From positions 1 to 9,257 of the forward strand of contig JAJZJJ010000074.1 in assembly GCA_021810175.1 (NCBI GenBank): a stretch of DNA of 9,257 nucleotides, given 5' to 3'. The notes beneath the pieces were generated by a model that was not told where the DNA came from, searched no databases, and saw nothing but the letters and a program-made list of their open reading frames with translations. The position numbers were made by a program, and so were the translations under genes. The stretch is from Acidobacteriota bacterium. GTDB taxonomy: Bacteria; Acidobacteriota; Terriglobia; Terriglobales; Acidobacteriaceae. Positions within the stretch are counted from its first letter, which is position 1. Every line of letters starts with the position of its first letter. This document shows positions 1-6,000 of this stretch, in pieces.

Positions 1-2
1 GG

Positions 3-344
3 TGCGTACATATCGCGCAGACGGCGCGCGGGGCGTTTGTGGGGTGGTCGGACTGGCTGCAGCTACCTGGCAGGGCAAAGTATGCTCCCGGAGTTTCGAG
101 GCCCGGCAAACTGCTCGAATTCTTTGGTTCGCCAGACAGAGTGAAGCTTGCTGGGAAGCGGGTGATCTCCGTGGAGTTCGGGGCCTACAACTCAGGATGT
201 GCGGGAGGTTGCCTGCAGTCTTTTGTCGGTAGGTTGTCTGCGGATGGAACTGAGTTGCGGGGGGAACTTGCTGGTGCTTATGCTGCGACATTTACGAAAA
301 TGCACGGCGACAGTTGTGTGAATCCGGGTTTGATCGGCAAGTAG
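3..344 (+). CDS. possible 3' end of a hypothetical protein (partial, left edge)
   Basis: The frame is open from the left edge to a TAG at 342-344, giving 113 codons if it enters from outside the window. I do not recognise the family. The last third reads like alternating beta strands, with VISVEFG at about residues 57-63, then FVGRLSADGTELRGEL, then AATFTK near the end. That pattern resembles the ADGT-type beta repeats that often end secreted or periplasmic proteins in soil bacteria. Third-position GC is moderate, lower than in the confident genes here. No start codon needs to lie in the window; a GTG at 39 is the first inside it. It could equally be non-coding spacer that happens to be open. 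No domain assignment is offered. Confidence 0.3.
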   Translation, partial: CVHIAQTARGAFVGWSDWLQLPGRAKYAPGVSRPGKLLEFFGSPDRVKLAGKRVISVEFGAYNSGCAGGCLQSFVGRLSADGTELRGELAGAYAATFTKMHGDSCVNPGLIGK

Positions 345-389
345 GAATGACTGGTGGAGCGTGGGCACTGCTACTGCAGGCGGTGAGGG

Positions 390-495
390 TCGACCTTTGG
401 TCGATCTGGTCCCACACTTTCTCTTCGAAAAGCACGAAGAGAAAGTATGGGGCACCCAGCGATTCCCACCCAAGCGGAGCTTGGATGGGGTACCC
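390..495 (-). repeat. cluster of three intergenic hairpins with two GGGGYACCC boxes
   Basis: This is the only recognisable structure between the left-edge frame and lnt. Hairpin A is TCGACC/TTT/GGTCGA at 390-404. Hairpin B has 17-nt arms at 411-427 and 435-451 with a 7-nt loop and a single mismatch (C415/A447). Hairpin C has 11-nt arms at 465-475 and 479-489 with a 3-nt loop and a single mismatch (C469/A485). B and C both begin with CCCAC, and both right arms run into ATGGGG[C/T]ACCC (447-457 and 485-495), so they look like two copies of one module with different stem cores. Both mismatches become G-U wobbles in minus-strand RNA, which is the strand of lnt, ending 21 nt away at 517. The element could end or protect the lnt message, or be a mobile REP-like repeat. 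There is no U-tract. I remember similar GGGTGCCCCA-flanked stems scattered through Acidobacteriaceae genomes, but could not search for them. Confidence 0.7.
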
Positions 496-516
496 GGAGT
501 GCACTTTATGACAGGC

Positions 517-2220
517 TCAAGCGGATTTGCGGCGGCGGGTGGCGGCTAAGGCGAGGGCGGCGAGGGAAATGGCGGCGCAGGTGAAGGCGTAGATGTCACC
601 GTATCTGGTGTAGAAGGTGAGGTCGGATTCAAAGCCGTAGCGGGCGACGAGCGCGGAGAATTGGTTGCGCGGGATGGACTGGGTGACGCGGCCTTCCGGG
701 TCGATGGCGGAGGTGATGCCGTTGTTGGTGTCGAGGAGGATCCAGCGGTGATTCTCAATGGCGCGCATGCGGGCCATGTTGAGGTGCTGCCAGGGTGCGC
801 TGGTGTTGCCGTACCAGGCGTCGTCTGAGATGTTGACGAAGACCTGTGCACCGTTCTTGGCGAAGATGCGGACCTCGTTGGAGAAGATGGATTCGTAGCA
901 GATGAAGATGCCGTAGCGGTGGCTCTGGATGGGGAAGGTGAGGTATCGCCAGCCGTGGGTGAAGGTGCCGATCTGGTCGACGAGGGCGCCGGCCCAGGAG
1001 AAAAAGCGCTGGTAGGGGACGTATTCGCCGAAGGGGACGAGGTGGATTTTGTCGTAGCGGCCGATGTATTTGCCGTTGGCGGCGAAGACCGAGGCGGAGT
1101 TGTAGGTGGCGCTTGCGGGCTTGCCGTTGCGGAGAAAGTATTGCTGGGCTATGTCTCCGGCGATGATGCCGGCGTGGGTGGTTTGGGCGAGATGGCCCAT
1201 GGCAGCGCGGAAGGAGGGGTCTTCGTCGATCCATGGAGATGGCGCTTCGGGCCAGACGATGAGATCCGGATCGAGAGTGCTGGCGGTGCAGTTTGGCTGA
1301 ACTTCATGGTCGACGAGATGCGGAATGCCGGGGAGATATGGGCGGCAGTCCTGCAGGCTGGCGGCGGAAAAGCGCGCCATGTCGTCCTGCCAGGTAAAGC
1401 CGGTGACGCGGGGGATGTTCTGGGTGCCGAGGTCGACCTGAAGGAGTAGCGCGGTGGCGGAGGTGGGGGCAGGCGGCGGGGGTGTCCATGAGCCGATCTG
1501 GAGGACGCCGCAGAAGATGAGGGCGGTTGCGAGCCAGCAAAGCTGGGCTGGGATTTTACGGGCGAATACGAAGGGAAATCGCGGGGCCTTGAGCAATGCG
1601 GCGGTGAAGAGGACGTTGCCGGCGACGATGACCGTTGCGACGCCATAGGTTCCGGCCCAAGGGGCGATGCGGGTGAGCCAGAAGTTGTCCACCTGCGAGT
1701 AGCCGAGCTGGTCCCAAGGGACGCGGGTGAGGTGATAGGCGAGGATTTCGACGGCGGGCCAGAGGATGGGCGCGAGGCAGAGCGCGGGGATGAGTCCGAG
1801 GCGCTTGCGAATCAGGGCGAGGCCCCACGCGAAAAGGCCGAAGTAGAGGCCGAGAACGAGGCTGTAGAGCAGGAGGATTCCGGCGGCGCCTGAGGGCGGA
1901 ACACCGGCATAGTAGTTCATGGTCCGGTAGATCCAGTAGGAGTTGAGGACGTACCAGACGATGCCGGAAAGATAGCCGGCGAGCGCGATGTTGCGGAGAT
2001 AGCGGCGCTGCGCAAAGGCGCGCGGGCGGAGCACGGCGAAGAGCAGCGGGACGAGGGCAATCCAGGCAATGGCGCCCTGCCACGCGGGCATGGGACCTGC
2101 GAGCGGGAAGCAGAGATCGAGCAGGAGGGCCGTGAGCAACGCGAGGAGGGCCTGGGTGTACCAGGCGGCCGTGGGGTTACTGGCCTTTGCGGCGGCAGGC
2201 TCGGTTACGGTTGTTGACAC
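517..2220 (-). CDS. lnt: apolipoprotein N-acyltransferase
   Basis: Lnt adds the third acyl chain to the N-terminal cysteine of diacylated lipoproteins in the inner membrane, the last step of lipoprotein maturation after Lgt and LspA. Counting from the GTG at 2220, the 567-aa product has an N-terminal block of hydrophobic segments to about residue 245, followed by the carbon-nitrogen hydrolase (nitrilase-like) domain and a final C-terminal membrane segment. The catalytic triad is visible: Glu325 in WPEAPSP, Lys391 in RYDKIHLVPFGEYVP and Cys441 in IFICYESIF. The 66- and 50-residue spacings are close to those in E. coli Lnt (68 and 52). It is somewhat longer than the roughly 510-residue E. coli enzyme. 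The start is uncertain: GTG 2220 has an upstream AGGAGA but 12 nt away, while an ATG at 2292 would add an Arg-rich 24-residue leader without a ribosome binding site. It lies downstream of a small membrane-protein gene on the same strand, probably cotranscribed. Confidence 0.95.
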   Translation of the reverse strand: MSTTVTEPAAAKASNPTAAWYTQALLALLTALLLDLCFPLAGPMPAWQGAIAWIALVPLLFAVLRPRAFAQRRYLRNIALAGYLSGIVWYVLNSYWIYRTMNYYAGVPPSGAAGILLLYSLVLGLYFGLFAWGLALIRKRLGLIPALCLAPILWPAVEILAYHLTRVPWDQLGYSQVDNFWLTRIAPWAGTYGVATVIVAGNVLFTAALLKAPRFPFVFARKIPAQLCWLATALIFCGVLQIGSWTPPPPAPTSATALLLQVDLGTQNIPRVTGFTWQDDMARFSAASLQDCRPYLPGIPHLVDHEVQPNCTASTLDPDLIVWPEAPSPWIDEDPSFRAAMGHLAQTTHAGIIAGDIAQQYFLRNGKPASATYNSASVFAANGKYIGRYDKIHLVPFGEYVPYQRFFSWAGALVDQIGTFTHGWRYLTFPIQSHRYGIFICYESIFSNEVRIFAKNGAQVFVNISDDAWYGNTSAPWQHLNMARMRAIENHRWILLDTNNGITSAIDPEGRVTQSIPRNQFSALVARYGFESDLTFYTRYGDIYAFTCAAISLAALALAATRRRKSA

Positions 2221-2232
2221 AGACGGACGCAA

Positions 2233-2238
2233 TCTCCT
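2233..2238 (-). promoter_or_regulatory. candidate ribosome binding site for lnt
   Basis: AGGAGA on the minus strand lies 12 nt before GTG 2220. The distance is longer than usual, but it is the only Shine-Dalgarno-like sequence near any in-frame start, since ATG 2292 has none. It is the reason for preferring the shorter Lnt. Confidence 0.4.
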
Positions 2239-2310
2239 GTGTTGGATGCGGGCGTGGAATTCGCGCTGCGCTCGAGCTTGAAGTCTGGGCATGGCTTCAG
2301 TGCAGGCGCG

Positions 2311-2436
2311 TCAATCGCCGAAGAGCTCATGGAGATCTTCGACGAAGCTGATGACGATGACCGCCGCAGAGCCGACCAGTCCCGCAAAGAAAAGAAAGGT
2401 GAGCACTTCGGAGGCAATTCGGATGATCCCGTCCAC
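2311..2436 (-). CDS. small single-span membrane protein, unknown function
   Basis: This 41-codon frame begins at GTG 2436 and ends at TGA 2311. The product has a short N-terminal segment with Arg6, one long hydrophobic stretch at residues 11-32 (VLTFLFFAGLVGSAAV and onward) and an acidic tail, FVEDLHELFGD. It reads as a genuine inner-membrane anchor with its acidic tail probably on the outer face, inferred from charge. I do not recognise a named family. No Shine-Dalgarno sequence precedes the GTG, but TACAAT lies exactly 6 nt upstream, so the message may be leaderless. The frame is open further upstream to 2565, but that part is unlike protein and holds no better start. lnt follows on the same strand 90 nt later (18 nt if lnt starts at ATG 2292), suggesting an operon and perhaps a role near lipoprotein or envelope processing. 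The competing frames on both strands here are Ser/Pro- or Arg-rich and look like shadows. Confidence 0.6.
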   Translation of the reverse strand: MDGIIRIASEVLTFLFFAGLVGSAAVIVISFVEDLHELFGD

Positions 2437-2442
2437 AACTTG

Positions 2443-2448
2443 ATTGTA
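2443..2448 (-). promoter_or_regulatory. -10 box for a leaderless small membrane protein gene
   Basis: On the minus strand TACAAT (five of six matches to TATAAT) is followed by 6 nt (caagtt) and then the GTG at 2436. Transcription starting 6-7 nt after the box would begin at the start codon. No convincing -35 box was found at 16-18 nt spacing, so this is a partial promoter call. Confidence 0.45.
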
Positions 2449-2537
2449 TCGCGAGAGAAGAGGCAGATGGGAGCAGGCAGCGGGCGAGCCAAATGTGATG
2501 GAAATGAGGAAGTTGCGGGAGGGGAAGAATTTCTTGT

Positions 2538-2566
2538 TTGACTGCGTTGCAAGTGGGACATAAACT
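2538..2566 (+). promoter_or_regulatory. sigma-70-type promoter for the APC permease gene
   Basis: TTGACT (2538-2543), a 17-nt spacer and TAAACT (2561-2566). Transcription would start near 2573, leaving about 55 nt of leader before ATG 2629. It is divergent from the -10 box at 2443-2448 on the other strand, so the two transcription units share this intergenic region. Confidence 0.55.
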
Positions 2567-2628
2567 CAGCGATTGAGCGCCGGAGGGGAGTGGCACAGCC
2601 GCCCTAATGGGGCCGTCAATGACTCTCC

Positions 2629-5007
2629 ATGGCCTCTGAGCGAACTTATAACGCGCCGTCGTCTTCCCAACGAGTGAAGCTAGTTGTCGCCTCGTCGGTG
2701 ATGCTTACCTTCATCTCGTTCTGGCGTGCCGCGGCCATCGTGCTGAACGACCTGGGCTCTTCGGCATTCTATGCCGGAGGGATCGCGGAGTCGGCGATCG
2801 GCAAGTCGGCGCCGTGGTTCATTCTGGGGGTGATGCTGTTCTCCTTCGCGGTGCGAGCCGTATACGTGGAGAGCTGCTCAATGTTCACACGCGGGGGTGT
2901 TTACCGCGTGGTGAAAGAAGCGCTGGGCGGAACGTTTGCCAAGGTGAGCGTGTCGGCGCTGATGTTCGATTACATCCTGACGGGGCCGATCTCGGGCGTA
3001 TCTGCCGGGCAGTACATTACCGGGCTGATGAACGAGCTGCTGACGGTCTGCGCGCGGCATGGCTGGCTGCCGGCGGAGCTGATGACCGGGCACGCGGCGG
3101 CGTGGCAGTTCCCCGTGAATGCAACATCGGCGGCGTTTGCCATCCTCGTGACGCTGTATTACTGGTGGCTGAACATCAAGGGCATTGAGGAGTCCAGCGA
3201 CAAGGCCCTGAAGGTGATGAAGATCACGACGGTGATGGTCGTGATCCTGCTGAGTTGGGGTTTCTACACGGCATGGGTGCGGCACAGCCCGCTGCCGCCA
3301 CTGCCGACGCCTGAGAATCTGAAGTTCTCCGACACGGCGCTGGGTTTTCTGAAGGGCACGAAGCTGGCCAGCATGTTCGGGCTGTTCGGAATCCTGATGG
3401 CGTTCGGGCATTCGATTCTGGCCATGAGCGGCGAAGAGACTCTGGCGCAGGTGAATCGCGAGATCGAGCATCCGAAGCTAAAGAACCTGAAGCGAGCGGC
3501 GATTGTGATCGCCATTTACAGCTTCATCTTCACGGGCATTGGTTCGCTGCTGGCAGTGATGATCATTCCGGACAGCGTACGGGTTCCGGTGTACAGCCAG
3601 GACCTGATTGCAGGTCTGGCGATGTACATGGTGGGGCCGCTGACGCTGCGGGTGATCTTCCGGATCTTCGTGGTGGTGGTCGGGTTCCTGATTCTTTCGG
3701 GTGCGATCAACGCGTCGATCATCGGCTCGACTGGCGTGCTGATGCGCGTGGCCGAAGATGGGGTTCTGACGGACTGGTTCCGGAAGCCGCACAAGCGGTT
3801 TGGCACGAGCTACCGCATTGTGAACCTGGTGACAGTGCTGCAACTGTTCACGATTGTGGTGAGCGGCGGCAACATGGACGTATTGGGCGAGGCATATGCC
3901 TTCGGCGTGATCTGGAGTTTTACCTTCAACTCGCTGGCGATGCTGGTGCTGCGCTGGAAGCACAAAGGCGAGCGCGGGTGGAAGGTGCCGGTGAACCTGA
4001 AGATCGGCAAGACAGAACTGCCGGTTGGGCTTTTCAGCGTTTTCCTGGTGCTGCTGATGACGGCGACAGTGAACCTGTTCACCAAGATGGTGGCGACGGA
4101 AAGCGGTATCGCGTTTGCGGTGATGTTCTTCATCCTCTTTACGTTCTCTGAACGGCGGAATGCGCGGCGGACCGCGGTGGAAGACCAGATGAAGGAGCAC
4201 TTTCAACTGGAGCACCAGGATACGGTGGGACGGGAAGTGTTGCAGATTCGCCCCGGCGGCGTGCTGGTGACGATGCGCGATGCGCAGACGCCGTTTGCCC
4301 TGAAGTGGGCGCTATCGAGGACAGATACGGAACAGCAGGACATTGTTGTGCTGACGGCACGCATGGTGGGCGCGGGTGGTCCGGAGTATCTGGACGAGCA
4401 ACTGTTCAGCGAGCACGAGCAGATGCTGTTTACCAAGGCTGTGTCCGTCGCGGAGAGCTTTGGGAAGCATGTGTCGCTGCTGGTGGTTCCGGCGGGCGAT
4501 GTGTTCGCGGCGCTGGTGCAGACGGCGAATTCGCTGGAGGTGGAGGCGCTGGTGAGCGGGCTCTCATTGCGGATGACGGCACAGGAGCAGGCGTTTCGCG
4601 TGGGGCAGGCATGGGAGAATCTGCCGCAGCCGAAGCGGCAGTTTACGTTCTACGTGGTATCGCCGAATGGCGAGGCGCAATCGTTCCACATCGGGCCACA
4701 CGCGCCTGCGCTGAAGGCCGAAGATGTGCAGCTGGTTCACCGGCTGTGGCTGAACTTCAAACGCAGCCGTGAGATGGAGAATCTGCACCACACGGACATT
4801 GTGACGTTCGCGCTGACACGGCTGGCGATGGAGTACGCGCGCGACAAGCAGGAGACGGTGAGCAGCCTGCGACGCTACATTGGCGACGGCGGCAAGGAAA
4901 GCACACGGCCACTGGGTTTGCCGAGACCGGAGATGAAGAACGGGCTGGATTATTTGATTCCTGCGTCTGGCGCCGGCAGCAAGAAGCCGAATGAAGAAGA
5001 ATTGTAA
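2629..5007 (+). CDS. APC-superfamily amino acid permease with universal-stress-protein-like C-terminal domain
   Basis: The 792-aa product is probably a secondary transporter for amino acids or related amines in the inner membrane. Residues about 16-507 form a 12-segment APC core. TM1 carries the broken-helix region VMLTFISFWRAAAIVLNDLG, and residues 266-290 hold the family motif GEETLAQVNREIEHPKLKNLKRA, which follows TM6. From about residue 535 a soluble domain begins, with RPGGVLVTMRDAQTPFALKWAL, a second strand DIVVLTARM and VSLLVVPAGDVFAALVQTANSLEVEALVSGLS. This is the strand-helix layout of a universal stress protein (Usp) domain and probably binds nucleotide or senses state. Substrate cannot be read from the sequence. 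ATG 2629 is the first start after an in-frame stop at 2620. It has no clear Shine-Dalgarno sequence, only a promoter about 60 nt upstream. The gene appears monocistronic and ends just before a strong terminator. Confidence 0.93.
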   Translation: MASERTYNAPSSSQRVKLVVASSVMLTFISFWRAAAIVLNDLGSSAFYAGGIAESAIGKSAPWFILGVMLFSFAVRAVYVESCSMFTRGGVYRVVKEALGGTFAKVSVSALMFDYILTGPISGVSAGQYITGLMNELLTVCARHGWLPAELMTGHAAAWQFPVNATSAAFAILVTLYYWWLNIKGIEESSDKALKVMKITTVMVVILLSWGFYTAWVRHSPLPPLPTPENLKFSDTALGFLKGTKLASMFGLFGILMAFGHSILAMSGEETLAQVNREIEHPKLKNLKRAAIVIAIYSFIFTGIGSLLAVMIIPDSVRVPVYSQDLIAGLAMYMVGPLTLRVIFRIFVVVVGFLILSGAINASIIGSTGVLMRVAEDGVLTDWFRKPHKRFGTSYRIVNLVTVLQLFTIVVSGGNMDVLGEAYAFGVIWSFTFNSLAMLVLRWKHKGERGWKVPVNLKIGKTELPVGLFSVFLVLLMTATVNLFTKMVATESGIAFAVMFFILFTFSERRNARRTAVEDQMKEHFQLEHQDTVGREVLQIRPGGVLVTMRDAQTPFALKWALSRTDTEQQDIVVLTARMVGAGGPEYLDEQLFSEHEQMLFTKAVSVAESFGKHVSLLVVPAGDVFAALVQTANSLEVEALVSGLSLRMTAQEQAFRVGQAWENLPQPKRQFTFYVVSPNGEAQSFHIGPHAPALKAEDVQLVHRLWLNFKRSREMENLHHTDIVTFALTRLAMEYARDKQETVSSLRRYIGDGGKESTRPLGLPRPEMKNGLDYLIPASGAGSKKPNEEEL

Positions 5008-5022
5008 CTAAATATGATACGT

Positions 5023-5062
5023 AATACAAAAGAGGCGGGATGGTTGCCGCCTCTTTTGTATT
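5023..5062. terminator. bidirectional intrinsic terminator between convergent genes
   Basis: A perfect 16-bp inverted repeat (5023-5038 and 5047-5062) has an 8-nt loop. The inner stem is GC-rich (GAGGCGG/CCGCCTC) and the outer stem is AAAA/TTTT, so RNA from either strand ends its hairpin in U-rich sequence. It begins 15 nt after the permease stop and 8 nt beyond the hydrolase stop on the other strand. Confidence 0.9.
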
Positions 5063-5070
5063 TGCGGGAG

Positions 5071-5781
5071 TCAACGGACGGTTTCGCCCGGCTCAATTTT
5101 GTGCACTTTGACGTTGGCTCCGCCGAGTTGTGTTTCCAGCGCCTCCGGCCTGCCGGTCAGAGGGGGGAACGTGCCGTAGTGGATGGGAAGCACTTCCGTG
5201 ACGCCGAGATATTTGACGGCCAGCGCGGCAGCTTTGGGGCCCATGGTGAAGTGGTCGCCGATGGGAAGCATGGCGAACTGCGGGGCGTAGAGATCGCGAA
5301 TAATCTGCATGTCGGAGAAGACTGTCGTGTCGCCGGAATGATAGAGGACAGGGCCATTGTCGATGGTGAGGACGAAGCCGGTTGGAACGCCGCCATAGAA
5401 GAACTTGCCGTCCTCCATGATTCCGGAGGTATGACGGGCTTCAGTCTGGGTGACGGCGACATCGGCATGGCGGAAGGTGCCACCGATGTTCATGCCGATG
5501 GTGTTCTCGACGCCCTTGGACTGGAAGAACGATGCGAGTTCAAAGGTGGCTACGACGGGCGCGTTGTACTTTTGCGCTATGGGGACGACGTCGGCGATGT
5601 GGTCAAAATGAGCGTGAGTCGCGAGGATGAGGTCGATTTTCTCGGGGAAGTTGTAGCCTTTTGGGAACCTAGGGTTCTGTTCGATGAAGGGATCGATGAG
5701 GATGTTGGTTCCCCTGGGGGTCGTGACGAGAACGGTGGCGTGTCCAAGCCAGGTGACCGAAGCGCCTTTGAGGTCTGCCAT
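5071..5781 (-). CDS. metal-dependent hydrolase, UPF0173 family (metallo-beta-lactamase fold)
   Basis: The 236-aa protein is a cytoplasmic metal-dependent hydrolase of unknown substrate; the UPF0173 (YtkL-like) family belongs to the metallo-beta-lactamase superfamily. The N-terminal strand pair VTWLGHATVLV and the segment ILIDPF are typical of the family. The metal-binding motif THAHFDHIAD gives His56, His58, Asp60 and His61. Further likely ligands are His117 in EARHTSG, Asp151 in YHSGDT and His201 in PIHYGTF near the C terminus. All expected metal ligands are present, so it should be active. ATG 5781 was chosen because AAAGGAG lies 6 nt upstream and the length then matches the family (about 225-235 aa); the frame stays open to 5925, but the extra 48 residues lack family character. 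It is convergent with the permease and divergent from the radical SAM gene, so it looks monocistronic. Confidence 0.93.
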   Translation of the reverse strand: MADLKGASVTWLGHATVLVTTPRGTNILIDPFIEQNPRFPKGYNFPEKIDLILATHAHFDHIADVVPIAQKYNAPVVATFELASFFQSKGVENTIGMNIGGTFRHADVAVTQTEARHTSGIMEDGKFFYGGVPTGFVLTIDNGPVLYHSGDTTVFSDMQIIRDLYAPQFAMLPIGDHFTMGPKAAALAVKYLGVTEVLPIHYGTFPPLTGRPEALETQLGGANVKVHKIEPGETVR

Positions 5782-5787
5782 CGAAGA

Positions 5788-5794
5788 CTCCTTT
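5788..5794 (-). promoter_or_regulatory. ribosome binding site fixing the hydrolase start
   Basis: AAAGGAG on the minus strand, 6 nt before ATG 5781. It decides against the 48-codon N-terminal extension, which would begin at 5925. Confidence 0.8.
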
Positions 5795-5965
5795 GCATTT
5801 TGGATCATTTGCGATGAGACATTTCTGCCTCGTACTAGGATGCCACCGCCGGGAGGCAAGGTGCGGAGATTGCGGCAGGAAGCAGAGGTTAAATCGGGAG
5901 CGTCGTAGAGGGGAGAAATTCGCATGGCGGTGGTGGGGTAAAGAGAATTGTTGTGGAGATTTCGA

Positions 5966-5994
5966 TTGACGGGGGCAAAGGGCGGGGCTATGCT
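5966..5994 (+). promoter_or_regulatory. sigma-70-type promoter giving a leaderless radical SAM message
   Basis: TTGACG (5966-5971), a 17-nt spacer and TATGCT (5989-5994) match the consensus at five and four of six positions. The -10 box ends 6 nt before ATG 6001, so transcription should begin at or next to the A of the start codon. This agrees with the absence of a Shine-Dalgarno sequence. Translation from the GTG at 5953 would conflict with this promoter. Confidence 0.55.
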
Positions 5995-6000
5995 TCCGGC

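Noticed and set aside
919..1449. 176-codon + strand frame opposite lnt
   Set aside because: It is antisense to the catalytic domain of Lnt, which has all three catalytic residues, and shows the same Gly/Val/Asp bias as other shadows.
3478..4215. 245-codon minus-strand frame inside the permease gene
   Set aside because: The His/Gln/Arg/Pro-rich translation is typical of a shadow; the + strand protein has clear APC motifs.
5014..5817. 267-codon + strand frame covering the whole hydrolase gene
   Set aside because: It is the antisense shadow of the UPF0173 gene. Its Gly/Asp/Glu/Val-rich composition reflects complementary codon bias, whereas the minus strand carries intact metal-binding motifs and a ribosome binding site.
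5795..5860. Minus-strand promoter for the hydrolase (TTGCCT, 16 nt, TAGTAC)
   Set aside because: The -10 matches the consensus at only three of six positions and the spacer is short; it is not strong enough to list.
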